Made by a program: the position numbers and the translations under genes. This document shows positions 18,417 through 29,801 of a stretch of 64,000 bases of DNA, piece after piece. Numbering within the stretch: the stretch's first letter is position 1; the number at the start of each line of letters is the position of its first letter. The stretch spans positions 80,893 to 144,892 of the forward strand of contig NZ_JADNQZ010000049.1 in NCBI RefSeq assembly GCF_015709515.1. Direction: 5' to 3'. The notes below the pieces were generated by a model, which had not been told where the DNA came from, ran no database searches, and saw nothing but the letters and a program-made list of their open reading frames with translations. Origin of the DNA: Methylocystis sp. H62. GTDB lineage: Bacteria > Pseudomonadota > Alphaproteobacteria > Rhizobiales > Beijerinckiaceae.

Positions 18417-19364
18417 ATGCAGCGCTACAGCGAAGACGACATCATCGCCCGCATCTTCGCGCCGATCGCCGGCGCGGCGGCGCTTGGACTCAAGGACGAC
18501 GCGGCGCTTCTCGCGCCCGAAAGCGCGCCGCTCGTCGTCACGACCGACATGGTTGTCGCGGGCGTACATTTCTTCGCGGATGATGACCCTTCGCTGATCG
18601 CCAAGAAGGCGCTGCGCGTCAATCTCTCCGACCTTGCCGCCAAAGGCGCGGAGCCGATCGGCTTTCTGCTGGGCCTGGCGCTGCCGGCCCACTGGACCAA
18701 CGCTTGGCTGGACGCTTTCGCCGCCGGGCTCGCCGAGGATGCGCGCGACTATGGCGCGCCGCTCATCGGCGGCGATACGGCTGCGACTCCGGGGCCGCTG
18801 ACCATCTCGATCACGGCGCTTGGTCGCACGCGGCGCTTCGTGCCCCGCACCGGGGCAAGGCCAGGGGACGCCATCTTCGTGTCGGGCCCGATCGGAGACG
18901 CCGCGCTGGGTCTCGCGCTGCGCCGCGATCCGGCGCTGGCGCGACGGCTGTCGGATGAGGCGCGCGACTATCTGATCGGGCGCTATCTCCTGCCACAGCC
19001 GCGCCTCGATCTCTCGACGTGGCTTTGCGCCAACGCCAGCGCCGCGATGGACATTTCGGACGGACTCGCCGGCGATCTTGCAAAGCTTTGCCGCGCCTCT
19101 GGCGTGAGCGCGATTGTCGATCTCGCCTCGGCGCCGCTTTCCAACGCGGCGCGAGAGGCGATCGCCCTCGACCCCGCACTCTTTGAAACGGCGATAACCG
19201 GCGGAGACGACTACGAAATCCTCATCGCCGCAGGAAGCGAAGCGCCGCCTGCCGCGCCAGCCTGTCGGATCGGCGAATTTGTGGCGGGAAGCGTACCGCC
19301 GATTTTTCTCGACGGACACAAAAAGCCCGTCTTTTTCAAAAAATTGTCCTTCCAACACTTCTGA
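18417..19364 (+). CDS. thiL: Thiamine-monophosphate kinase
   Basis: 315-aa member of the AIR synthase-like fold that phosphorylates thiamine monophosphate to the diphosphate cofactor. Landmarks: GLKDDAALL near residue 22, TTDMVVAGVHF, KKALRVNLSDLAAKGAEP, the metal-binding GGDTAATPGP and SAAMDISDGLAGDL near residue 215. It follows nusB, as is common in alphaproteobacteria. Confidence 0.95.
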   Translation: MQRYSEDDIIARIFAPIAGAAALGLKDDAALLAPESAPLVVTTDMVVAGVHFFADDDPSLIAKKALRVNLSDLAAKGAEPIGFLLGLALPAHWTNAWLDAFAAGLAEDARDYGAPLIGGDTAATPGPLTISITALGRTRRFVPRTGARPGDAIFVSGPIGDAALGLALRRDPALARRLSDEARDYLIGRYLLPQPRLDLSTWLCANASAAMDISDGLAGDLAKLCRASGVSAIVDLASAPLSNAAREAIALDPALFETAITGGDDYEILIAAGSEAPPAAPACRIGEFVAGSVPPIFLDGHKKPVFFKKLSFQHF

Positions 19365-19550
19365 AAAATACGGGATCGCGCAGCATTGCCGTGCGGCCAC
19401 GTTTCTGGCAGAAAGCCCGCTGGAAAGCTGCTGTCCCCGCCAGATTCGCTCGGCGGGGCCGCTGCTCCTTTTTTTGTTGCGCGACTCCGTTCGCGGCGAC
19501 GCGACCAATTCGGCCATTCCCCGGTCGAGGAACGAAAAGGCGAAGCCAAA

Positions 19551-21731
<2,181 letters not shown>

Positions 21732-21750
21732 GCGACGCGACACGCGTTTT

Positions 21751-21786
21751 AAGAGGGGCGGGGGAAACCTCGCCCCTCTTTTTTTG
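21751..21786 (+). terminator. Rho-independent terminator of hppA
   Basis: Stem GAGGGGCG (21753-21760) pairs with CGCCCCTC (21771-21778), loop of 10 bases, followed by seven T. It lies 20 bp after the hppA stop. Confidence 0.92.
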
Positions 21787-21834
21787 AACTTGTCTTGTAA
21801 ATAAATATCAGCAACTTCTCCTGGGTTCAGGAAT

Positions 21835-22061
21835 ATGGCCCGCGTTCGCGAGAACTTTACGACCCAAGTCGAAAGCGCTTTGCTCGCCGAGATTCGCATG
21901 CTTGCAAAGCACGAGGGCCGGCAGCTTGAATCCGTCGTAGAGGACGCGCTGCGAACCTATGTCAAAAACGCAGCAGGACGAAGCCGCGACATCGCGTCAT
22001 GGACGCCTATCAATCGAGCCTTGAGCGCTACGGCGCCCTTTATGAGAAGCTCGCCAAGTGA
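21835..22061 (+). pseudogene. Small ribbon-helix-helix-like antitoxin gene with a frameshift
   Basis: The first 40 codons read MARVRENFTTQVESALLAEI...EDALRTYVK, resembling short antitoxin-like proteins that often accompany Fic/Doc toxins. After the A-run at 21964-21968 the frame drifts to nonsense. Adding one A restores KPRHRVMDAYQSSLERYGAL and then YEKLAK-stop at 22061. So one base is missing, either genuinely or as a sequencing error. No toxin gene follows; nadE begins at 22199. If the lesion is real, the product would be an 82-aa chimera ending at 22083. Confidence 0.6.
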
Positions 22062-22198
22062 ACCGACCTGCGCGTCACGATGATTGGCGCTAGGCATCGG
22101 CGGCACGGGCCCAAGGCATGTGACTTTCCCGCGAGCGTCTTGCATTATCACGATGGACAAGCGCGCCAGTCGAACCTTCGGCCGCCCGGGCGGACTTC

Positions 22199-24232
22199 AT
22201 GACCCATCCTTTCTATTGTCTGCACACGCATGGCTTCATCCGAGTCGCCGTCGCGACGCCGAACGTGCGTGTCGCCGATCCGGCTTTCAACGTTGCGCGG
22301 ACGATCGAACTGGCGCGAGACGCTGACAAGCACGGCGCCTCGCTCGTGCTGTTTCCCGAGCTTGGATTGTCCTCATATGCGATCGACGATCTCTTGCAGC
22401 AGGAGGCGCTTCTTAACGCCGTTGACGCAGCGCTCGTCGACCTCGTCGAGGCTTCTCAAGCCATCCACCCGCTGATCGTCGTCGGCGCGCCGCTGCGCCA
22501 TCGCGGCCGTCTCTATAATTGCGCCGTGGCGATCCTGCGCGGCCGCGTGCTCGCCGTGACGCCCAAGGTCTATCTGCCGAACTATCGCGAGTTCTACGAA
22601 CAGCGCCATTTCGCTTCGGGCGCTTTCATCTCTGGCGAGGACATCGCTGTCGCCGGACAAACCGCGCCCTTCGGCTCTGATACGCTTCTCGAAGCGACGG
22701 ATTTTCCCGGACTCGTGATCCACACGGAAATTTGCGAGGACGTATGGGTCCCCATTCCCCCTTCGGCGCGTGCGGCTTTGGCGGGCGCGACCGTGCTGCT
22801 CAATCTCTCGGCGTCGAACGCGATCGTCGGCAAATCCGACTATCGCGAGACGCTCTGCGCTGCGCATTCGGCGCGCTGTCTTGCGGCCTATCTCTATTCG
22901 GCGGCGGGGCAGGGCGAGTCGACGACGGACCTCGCGTGGGACGGAGAAGCGCTGATCTGCGAGAAGGGCGACGTTCTCGCCAAGGCGCCGCGCTTTTCCG
23001 ATGAGCCACAGCTGGCGCTGGCCGATATCGATATCGGTCGCCTCCTCGCTGAGCGGATGCGGCAAGGCACGTTCGGAGCCTGCGCCGACGTGGAGCAGGG
23101 CGCGATAAACTATCGCCGCATCGCCTTCGAACTCGCTCCCGTCTGCGACCGCGATCTTGGGTTTCTGCGCGAGGTCGGACGCTTTCCCTTTGTCCCGGCG
23201 GATGAAACGCGGCTCGCCGAGCTGTGTTTCGAGGCGTTCAACATACAATCGCACGGCCTCGAACAACGGCTGCGCGCCACGAAAATAAAAAAGGCGGTGA
23301 TCGGCGTCTCTGGCGGGCTCGACTCTACACAGGCGTTATTGGTCGCGGTGACCGCGATGGATGCGCTCGGTCTGCCGCGCGAAAATGTGCTCGGCTTCAC
23401 GCTGCCGGCCTTCGCCACGAGCGAAAGCACCAAGGCCAACGCTTGGCGGCTGATGCGCGCGCTCGGCGTCACCGCGCAAGAAATCGATGTCACCGCGGCT
23501 TGTAAGCAAATGCTCGCCGACATCGATCATCCGGCCGCGCGCGGGGAAGCGGTTTACGACACAACTTACGAGAATGTGCAGGCGGGCGCGCGCACGTCGC
23601 TGCTGTTTCGTCTTGCCAACCGCCATGGCGCGCTGGTCATCGGCACTGGCGACCTGTCCGAACTCGCCCTCGGTTGGTCCACCTATGGCGTTGGCGATCA
23701 GATGTCGCATTACAACGTCAACGCCTCAGTGCCCAAGACGCTTATTCAGCACCTCATCCGCTGGTGCGCGCGCGACGCGCGATTTGGCGCGGAAACGGTC
23801 GGCGTGCTCGAGGACGTTCTCGCGACGGAAATCTCCCCCGAGCTGGTGCCCGGTGAAGAGAGACAGCGCACCGAGGAAACGGTCGGGCCCTATGCGCTGC
23901 AGGATTTCAATCTTTACTATGCGACACGCTACGGATTTACGCCGGCGAAGATCGCCTTTCTCGCTTGGCGCGCCTGGCGACATGCGGCTGCGGGATCATG
24001 GCCCATAGGCGTCGCTGAAGAGGACAAGATCGCCTATGACCTCTCGACGATCAAACATTGGCTCGGCGTTTTCGTGAAGCGATTCTTTGAGGGCAGTCAG
24101 TTCAAGCGGTCGGCGATGCCGAACGGCCCCAAAGTCAGTTCGGGAGGGTCGCTGTCGCCGCGTGGTGATTGGCGCGCGCCATCGGATTCGGTTGCGGACG
24201 CGTGGCTGAGTTCGCTCGACGATATTCCCTGA
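22199..24232 (+). CDS. nadE: Glutamine-dependent NAD+ synthetase
   Basis: 677 aa with both domains. The N-terminal nitrilase-like glutaminase (about residues 12-280) carries the catalytic triad: Glu in [10 protein letters not shown], Lys in TPKVYLPNY, Cys in [10 protein letters not shown]. The C-terminal ATP-pyrophosphatase domain has [10 protein letters not shown] (about residue 371) and [16 protein letters not shown]. It amidates deamido-NAD, the last step of NAD synthesis, and complements the pncA/pncB salvage genes near 52 kb. Confidence 0.96.
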   Translation: MTHPFYCLHTHGFIRVAVATPNVRVADPAFNVARTIELARDADKHGASLVLFPELGLSSYAIDDLLQQEALLNAVDAALVDLVEASQAIHPLIVVGAPLRHRGRLYNCAVAILRGRVLAVTPKVYLPNYREFYEQRHFASGAFISGEDIAVAGQTAPFGSDTLLEATDFPGLVIHTEICEDVWVPIPPSARAALAGATVLLNLSASNAIVGKSDYRETLCAAHSARCLAAYLYSAAGQGESTTDLAWDGEALICEKGDVLAKAPRFSDEPQLALADIDIGRLLAERMRQGTFGACADVEQGAINYRRIAFELAPVCDRDLGFLREVGRFPFVPADETRLAELCFEAFNIQSHGLEQRLRATKIKKAVIGVSGGLDSTQALLVAVTAMDALGLPRENVLGFTLPAFATSESTKANAWRLMRALGVTAQEIDVTAACKQMLADIDHPAARGEAVYDTTYENVQAGARTSLLFRLANRHGALVIGTGDLSELALGWSTYGVGDQMSHYNVNASVPKTLIQHLIRWCARDARFGAETVGVLEDVLATEISPELVPGEERQRTEETVGPYALQDFNLYYATRYGFTPAKIAFLAWRAWRHAAAGSWPIGVAEEDKIAYDLSTIKHWLGVFVKRFFEGSQFKRSAMPNGPKVSSGGSLSPRGDWRAPSDSVADAWLSSLDDIP

Positions 24233-24303
24233 CGCGCAAATTGAGCCGGCCACTCGAAAGAGCGCCCGGCTCATTTACGACTGCGAGATTACGCGACGAC
24301 CGC

Positions 24304-24477
24304 TTAGGCGCGCCGGACGAGGCCGAGAACGACCGATACGACCAGCAGAACCAACGCCAGCCAGAACAATATCCGGGCGCCGTCCACCGCGACGCCGGCC
24401 ACGCCGCCAAAGCCCAGAAATCCGGCAATGAGAGCGATGACCAGGAACACCACGGCCCAATACAGAAGGTTGCCCAT
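24304..24477 (-). CDS. DUF1328 small membrane protein
   Basis: 57 aa: MGNLLYWAVVFLVIALIAGF followed by a glycine hinge (LGFGGVAGVAVDGA) and a second helix ending LVRRA. The two-helix pattern and length match DUF1328 (YtjA) proteins, small inner-membrane proteins of unknown function. GGAGG lies four bases before the ATG. An EcfG-type promoter upstream suggests induction in the general stress response (inference). Confidence 0.85.
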   Translation of the reverse strand: MGNLLYWAVVFLVIALIAGFLGFGGVAGVAVDGARILFWLALVLLVVSVVLGLVRRA

Positions 24478-24508
24478 TTTGACCTCCGCTTGTGAACTCT
24501 CGTCCTAA

Positions 24509-24533
24509 AACGCGTCCGCTGCATACATGTTCC
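24509..24533 (-). promoter_or_regulatory. EcfG-type general stress promoter for the DUF1328 gene
   Basis: On the minus strand GGAAC (24533-24529), a 16-base spacer and CGTT (24512-24509) exactly match the alphaproteobacterial EcfG consensus GGAAC-N16/17-CGTT. The -10 end is 32 bp upstream of the ATG at 24477, leaving room for a short leader. Confidence 0.65.
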
Positions 24534-24626
24534 GACGCGAACGCATCCCCGCGATTGCTTAGGTCTCGACGCCCGCGAAATCTGCATTAAGATAGCCAAA
24601 GCGTTACCTGCACAGTGACGTGATCT

Positions 24627-25290
24627 ATGTGCTATTCGCTTGAGGCAAGCATTACGGCTGGGCTCGGCCTAGGGTTGGCGGGCTACGGAATGGTTGCAAA
24701 AGCGCTGCGCCACGACCGGCGCATCTTGCTTTTCGCGGCATTCCCGCTTGTGTTCTCGGCGCACCAGTTCGTCGAAGCTGCGGTATGGCTCACGCGGGCC
24801 GATCCCGTCGCCGGGCAGCCTTATCGTTATGTCTACACCTTAATCGCTTTTACAATGTGGCCTGTGCTGACGCCTGCGGCAGCCGCCTATGCGGAATCGG
24901 ATCCGGAGCGAAATCGTCTTTGGTGGACCATGGGCGGCGTGCATTGTCCTGGCCGCCTATCTTATTGCCAAACTCGCCGGCGCCGACGGCATCGACCTGT
25001 CGGTGTATCGGCATTCGCTCGCTTACGATCCGCTGTTCGAGCGTCCGCCGCTCGTGACGGATTTTCTCTATCTCGTAATGACCGTGTCGCCGCTCATTTT
25101 CAGCCAGCGACGGGCGATCAACGTTTTCGGCGTCGCGGTGTTGGCGACGTTTTTCTTGGCGCTCGCCGCTAACCGGCCGGCTTGGTATTCGGTTTGGTGT
25201 CTCGCTGCTGCGCTGTTCAGCCTGATCATCGCGCTCGCGATTGAAGAAGAGCGCAGCTCCGACTTCGACGGACTGGAAATGCAGCGCTAG
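24627..25290 (+). pseudogene. Membrane protein (DUF6629-like) with one frameshift
   Basis: The frame from MCYSLEASITAGLGLGLAGY encodes several membrane helices up to RNRLWWTMG, then falls out of frame. The second half continues in another frame from AACIVLAAYLIAKLAGADG to DFDGLEMQR at 25290. Removing one G from the GGG run at 24932-24934 joins them into a polytopic protein of about 220 aa. MC[YF]S at the N-terminus and the SAHQFVEAAVW segment resemble the DUF6629 family. Either the gene is dead or the base is an assembly error. Its stop overlaps the convergent transaminase stop. Confidence 0.7.
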
Positions 25291-26153
25291 CGAGCGCTGG
25301 CCGCGTTCGTCGCCCATTCGATGTAGCGCTTGCGCAGCAGGCGACTCGTGTCGCCCGGCGCGCCAGATCCGATGGGGCGGCCATCGAGCGAGACGACCGG
25401 CAGCACAAGATTGGAGGCGCTCGTGAGGAAGGCTTCCTTCGCCTCATAAGCCTCGGCGACCGAGAAACTGCGCTCCTCGACGGTCAATCCTTCCCGCTCC
25501 GCGAGCAACTGCACGGCTTTCCGTGTACAGCCGGGAAGAACGGCCGAGGAGTTTAGACGTGTCACGAGCACGTTCTCGCGGGTGAGGATGAAGGCGGTCG
25601 AGGATGAGCCTTCGGTCACGAAACCGTCCTGATCGACCATCCAAGCCTCCTGGCAGCCGCCCTCAAGCGCCGCTTGCTTCGCCAGGACCTGCGCGAGCAG
25701 CGCCGTGCTCTTGATGTCGCGTCGCGCCCATCGAAGATCAGGAACGGTAAGTACTTTTACGCCGGTTTCGGCGGCGGGCGAGGCGATGATGTTTTTCTTC
25801 TGAGCGAAGGCGACGAACGTCGGCGCCGCTTCCGCGGGAAATCCGAACTCGCGCTCGGCGGCGGCGCCTCTGGTGATCTGGAGATAGACGAGGCCTTCGC
25901 TCAAGCCATTCTTGGCGATAAGTTCGGCCTCGATTTCCGCGATGCCCGCCATCGGTACAGGATTTTCCATACGCAGTTCGCGCAGCGAACGCTCGAGTCG
26001 CGAAAGATGCGATGCATTGTCGATCAGCCTGCCGCCAATGACGGCGGCGACCTCATAAACGCCGTCGGCGAACAGGAAGCCGCGGTCTAGAATCGACACG
26101 CGCGCCTCGTCGATGGGGATGTAAGCGCCGTTCACGTAAGCGATATCAGACAC
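25287..26153 (-). CDS. D-amino acid transaminase (fold-type IV PLP enzyme)
   Basis: 288 aa. Landmarks: YVNGAYIPIDEARVSILDRG at the N-terminus, FADGVYEV, the PLP lysine in RRDIKSTALLAQVLAKQAA (about residue 145), and EGSSSTAFI near residue 180 for phosphate binding. These fit D-alanine/D-amino acid aminotransferases better than branched-chain enzymes; aminodeoxychorismate lyase is the other relative. It would supply D-Ala or D-Glu for peptidoglycan or recycle D-amino acids. Confidence 0.85.
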   Translation of the reverse strand: MSDIAYVNGAYIPIDEARVSILDRGFLFADGVYEVAAVIGGRLIDNASHLSRLERSLRELRMENPVPMAGIAEIEAELIAKNGLSEGLVYLQITRGAAAEREFGFPAEAAPTFVAFAQKKNIIASPAAETGVKVLTVPDLRWARRDIKSTALLAQVLAKQAALEGGCQEAWMVDQDGFVTEGSSSTAFILTRENVLVTRLNSSAVLPGCTRKAVQLLAEREGLTVEERSFSVAEAYEAKEAFLTSASNLVLPVVSLDGRPIGSGAPGDTSRLLRKRYIEWATNAASAR

Positions 26154-26365
26154 GGTTGGCTCCCGGGAGAAGGGAGCGCAATCTACAGCAGCGCTCGCGG
26201 CTTGTCCTGCCGACGCTTCGGGCTCTATCGCTAGGGCCGGGGAGGCCTAGATAGATGGTCTGCGGTGATCGCCCTTGAGGGCTCCTCGCGACCTCGGTCG
26301 CGGACGCCGATGCGCTGGCGCGCTTTGAGAAGCGGATAATACGCTGACGAGCGGAAGGAGGATCC

Positions 26366-27766
26366 TTGGGCGAGGACATCAAAACCACGGGCTTCACGCC
26401 CGCCGACAAGACGCGCTTTGCCGGCCGGCTCGCGCAGGAAACCGATCTCGCGCGCGTCCTGTTCGAACAGGACAAATTTTCGCGCGACGGCCACATGGTC
26501 GGCTTCGAAGTCGAAACCTGGATCGTCGATCACAATTATGCGCCGTCCTCGATCAACCAGGAAGTTCTCGAAACTCTCAATGATCCGCTCGTCGTGCCGG
26601 AGCTGTCGCGCTTTAACGTCGAGTTGAATTGCGCGCCGTTCCACCTCAAAGGCGATGCGCTAACGCAAGCGCACAGGTCGCTGACGGATCTATGGGCGAA
26701 ATGCAACGACGTGGCGCATCGGCTCGACGCCAATCTGGTGATGATCGGCACGCTGCCGACGATCCGCGACAGCGATCTGACGATTGCCAATATGTCGCCG
26801 CTCAACCGCTACTATGCGCTCAACCAGGAGGTGCTTCGTCTGCGCGGCGGGCAGCCGTTGCACGTCAATATCGCGGGCCGCGACCGCCTTGCGTCCGAGC
26901 ACAAGGATGTGATGCTCGAGGCTGCGACGACCTCGTTTCAAATCCATCTCAAAGCCCCGGCCGATCTGGCGCATCTCTATTACAACGCCTCGGTGGCGGC
27001 GTCGGGGCCGATCCTCGCCGCCAGCGGCAACGCGCCTTTCCTTTTCGGCAAGGCGTTGTGGGAGGAAACGCGCATTCCGCTGTTTGAACAGGCGGTGAAG
27101 ATGCCGGGCCCGGCCAGGGTCTGCATGGGCTCCGGCTACGCCGACGGGTCTCTCATCGAGATCTTCGAGGAAAATCTTCGCGACTATGAGGCGCTGCTTC
27201 CCGTGGCCTATGACGACCCGCCCGAGGCGATGCGCCACCTGCGGTTGCATAATGGCGTCATCTGGCGCTGGAACCGTCCGCTGATCGGCTTCGACGAGAA
27301 CGGGGCGCCGCATCTGCGGGTCGAACACCGCATTCTGCCCGCGGGACCGACCTTCATCGATATGATGGCCAACGCCGCGCTTTACCTGGGCCTCGCGCGC
27401 GCCATCGCCATGAGCGGGGACGGCGGCGCCGGCGGCCTCGCCTTCGCCGACGCCAAACGAAATTTTTACGCCGCGGCGCGCTTTGGCCTCGACGCTAAGC
27501 TCGAATGGCCGGGCGAAGGCGAGATCGCCGCAGATCGTCTGCTGCTCGATCGGCTGATTCCCGACGCCAGGGCGGGGCTTCGCGACCTGGGCGTCGCCGA
27601 AGCCGATTTCCTCGATATCGTCGAAGCTCGGGTGCAGACGCGGCAAACCGGGGCGGCTTGGCAGCGAAAAGCCCTTGAGGCGCGCGGCGGGGACCTTTAT
27701 GCCCTGATGGCGGCCTATTGCGAGCGCCAGCGGAGCGGCGCCCCCGTCCATCAGTGGGAAACATGA
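26366..27766 (+). CDS. GCS2-family glutamate-cysteine ligase-like amidoligase
   Basis: 466 aa. The motif VGFEVETWIVD (about residue 47) and RFNVELNCAP are the Glu-rich ATP/Mg-binding strands of the GCS2 carboxylate-amine ligase fold. Later LRVEHRILPAGPTFIDM also fits. The TTG at 26366 is chosen because GGAGG lies 5-7 bases upstream and no ATG precedes the fold. Its stop overlaps the next start (ATGA), coupling it to a peptidase-like gene. Such pairs suggest a peptide-modifying system rather than simple glutathione synthesis (inference). Confidence 0.8.
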   Translation: MGEDIKTTGFTPADKTRFAGRLAQETDLARVLFEQDKFSRDGHMVGFEVETWIVDHNYAPSSINQEVLETLNDPLVVPELSRFNVELNCAPFHLKGDALTQAHRSLTDLWAKCNDVAHRLDANLVMIGTLPTIRDSDLTIANMSPLNRYYALNQEVLRLRGGQPLHVNIAGRDRLASEHKDVMLEAATTSFQIHLKAPADLAHLYYNASVAASGPILAASGNAPFLFGKALWEETRIPLFEQAVKMPGPARVCMGSGYADGSLIEIFEENLRDYEALLPVAYDDPPEAMRHLRLHNGVIWRWNRPLIGFDENGAPHLRVEHRILPAGPTFIDMMANAALYLGLARAIAMSGDGGAGGLAFADAKRNFYAAARFGLDAKLEWPGEGEIAADRLLLDRLIPDARAGLRDLGVAEADFLDIVEARVQTRQTGAAWQRKALEARGGDLYALMAAYCERQRSGAPVHQWET

Positions 27767-28830
27767 CGAGAACAGTGACCGACGCGCCTTGCGCCTTGCT
27801 CGACCGGCTGCCTGATGGATTTCTCGACTGCCCCGCCAATCGCCTGAAGGACATCCTTCCTCGACCGACGCTGTTCGACCTTCCGGGCCGCGACCCGCAA
27901 CCGGTGTTCGTGTCTACGCTGCTGCATGGGAATGAGACGAGCGGGCTCGCCGCCGTGCAGGAGACTTTGCGCCGTCACGCCGCGCGCGGGCTCAATCGGT
28001 CGCTCATCCTGTTCATCGGCAATGTCGACGCCGCGGCGGCGAATGTGCGCACGCTACCCAGTCAGCGCGACTTCAACCGGGTGTGGCGCGGCACGGCCTT
28101 TCCCGATGATCCGCTCGCGCATATGGCGCGCTGGATTTACGACTACGTCGAGAAGCGCCGAGCCTTCGCCGCCGTCGACATCCACAACAACACCGGTTTC
28201 AATCCTCACTACAGCTGCATCACCAGGCTTGAGCCGAAATACGTCGCGCTCGCGCAGCTTTTCTCCCGCATCGTCGTGCATTTTCAGCGCCCGCGCGGCA
28301 CCAGCGCCGCGGCCTTCGCGGAACTATGTCCGGCGATCACGGTCGAATGCGGCAAGTCGGGCGCCGATGCCGGCGTGGCGCATGTCGTCGAATTGCTCGA
28401 CGCCTGCCTCTCGATCGCAGAGCTTCCCGATCACGCGCCGGCCCCGCACGACATCGAATTGCTGCGCACCTGCGCCATCGTGAAGCCGCCCGCCGGCGCA
28501 AGCTTTTCCTTCGACGGAACGCCGGCGGACTTTGTCTTCCGCCCCGATATCGACCATCTGAATTTCAGCGAATTGGGCGCTGGCGCCTCTTTCGGCGCGT
28601 TGGGCGACGAAGACGCGCGCCTGGAAGTCCTCTCCGGCGAGGGGTTCGACACGCAACCGCTCAACTATTTCGATTATGCCGGCGGTGAAATCAGGCTCGC
28701 GCGCCCCGCCATTCCGGCCATGCTGACAGTCGATCGCCGCGCGGTGCAGCAGGATTGTCTATGCTATCTGATGCACCGCATCGGCATGGACGGCTTGGGA
28801 TATAGCCGCACTGACGCGAACGCGCATTAG
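27763..28830 (+). CDS. Succinylglutamate desuccinylase/aspartoacylase-type M14-like hydrolase
   Basis: 355 aa. STLLHGNETSG (about residue 50) contains the His and Glu zinc ligands of the M14/AstE family; QRDFNRVWRG and AVDIHNNTGFN supply the Arg and second His, and PAITVECGKSG the catalytic Glu. It would hydrolyse an amide or peptide bond near a free carboxylate. It is translationally coupled to the GCS2 ligase, so it may trim or reverse that product. Its TAG overlaps the stop of the convergent CusF-like gene. Confidence 0.8.
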   Translation: MTRTVTDAPCALLDRLPDGFLDCPANRLKDILPRPTLFDLPGRDPQPVFVSTLLHGNETSGLAAVQETLRRHAARGLNRSLILFIGNVDAAAANVRTLPSQRDFNRVWRGTAFPDDPLAHMARWIYDYVEKRRAFAAVDIHNNTGFNPHYSCITRLEPKYVALAQLFSRIVVHFQRPRGTSAAAFAELCPAITVECGKSGADAGVAHVVELLDACLSIAELPDHAPAPHDIELLRTCAIVKPPAGASFSFDGTPADFVFRPDIDHLNFSELGAGASFGALGDEDARLEVLSGEGFDTQPLNYFDYAGGEIRLARPAIPAMLTVDRRAVQQDCLCYLMHRIGMDGLGYSRTDANAH

Positions 28831-29183
28831 GGTTTCTCCGGCCGCACGTCCTCGATGACATAGAGGCCTTTCGCGTCGCGACTGATCGTGAATTTGATCT
28901 TCATGCCTTTCGACAGGCTGGAGAGATCAACGTTCGGCGCCACGCGAAACGCCATTGTCATAGGCGACATTTCCAGCGGTCCCGTGATCGGCCCATGGGT
29001 GATCATGATCCCTCGCTCGTCCGCGTCGACCGCTCTGACGACGCCCTCGCCTTGCCCGGTCGTCTTCTCCGCCTGTTCCGTCACCTGGGCGACAGTGTAG
29101 CGCGGCGCGCCTTGGACCGCCGCGCCGCCAATCCCGATAGAGATGGCGGCGCATGCCGCGACGCGTGCAAATCGCGTGTTCAT
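28827..29183 (-). CDS. Periplasmic CusF-like copper-binding protein
   Basis: 118 aa with a Sec signal peptide (first about 25 residues, cleaved near VQGA-PR). The mature domain has GVVRAVDADERGIMITHGPI and SPMTMAF, the CusF OB-fold with the ligands His (ITHGPI) and Met-x-Met (MTM). The ring-stacking Trp of E. coli CusF is not evident. It lies 30 bp downstream of csp1 on the same strand and probably forms a copper-handling operon with it. Confidence 0.8.
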   Translation of the reverse strand: MNTRFARVAACAAISIGIGGAAVQGAPRYTVAQVTEQAEKTTGQGEGVVRAVDADERGIMITHGPITGPLEMSPMTMAFRVAPNVDLSSLSKGMKIKFTISRDAKGLYVIEDVRPEKP

Positions 29184-29213
29184 CGAAGTTCCCGATCTTG
29201 CTGTTGAGGTCGG

Positions 29214-29657
29214 TTAGACTTTACGGCACTCGTCGGCGCATTTCTGGCACGCTTTGCCGCAGGCCACGCATTCGGCGATCTTCGGAAACTTGTCGCACTG
29301 CTTTTTGCAGTCTTCGCAAATCATGGCCACCGTCTTCGCCAGCGGACCGACATGCGACGAGTTGAGCGCTGCAAGCGACGCCAGCGCGTTGCATGCGGCG
29401 ACAAGCTGCAGCGAGGCGTCCGCACATTCGGCCATGCTCGTGTCTTTCATCGCAAACATGCCAAGACAGTGCCGAAGGCAGTCATTGCCGGTGGAGACAC
29501 ATTCGATGCTCGCATGTTCCAGGTTTTTGTAGAGCGGCGGATGCATATCCTCCATTTTGGCCGCGCTGTCCTGTTGGCCGGTTGCCTGAGCAAACGCTTG
29601 GGAGGCGGACACGACGGCGGCGGCGGTTCCGACTGCGATGAATTCGCGACGTTCCAT
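29214..29657 (-). CDS. csp1: Copper storage protein Csp1 (Tat-exported four-helix bundle)
   Basis: 147 aa from MERREFIAVG, a Tat signal with RREF and AQA cleavage near residue 23. The mature protein is a four-helix bundle with 13 cysteines, many in CxxxC/CxxC spacing: NDCLRHC, MICEDCKKQC, ECVACGKACQKCADEC. This equals the count reported for Methylosinus trichosporium Csp1, which stores Cu(I) for particulate methane monooxygenase. GGAGAAAG lies upstream of the ATG. The frame extends to 29714 without the Tat pattern at its front, so 29657 is preferred. Confidence 0.9.
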   Translation of the reverse strand: MERREFIAVGTAAAVVSASQAFAQATGQQDSAAKMEDMHPPLYKNLEHASIECVSTGNDCLRHCLGMFAMKDTSMAECADASLQLVAACNALASLAALNSSHVGPLAKTVAMICEDCKKQCDKFPKIAECVACGKACQKCADECRKV

Positions 29658-29801
29658 GATCTTTCTCCAGTGAGTTCCTGACGCCAAATGCCGAAGGAAC
29701 TTTTCCGCCGGCATGGCTGGCTCATGTCATCTTTTCGTAACCCGCTGCGGTGCGGTCAGCAAGCAACTCGGGCTCAAGGCCCATGCGCGTCGATGTTTTT
29801 C

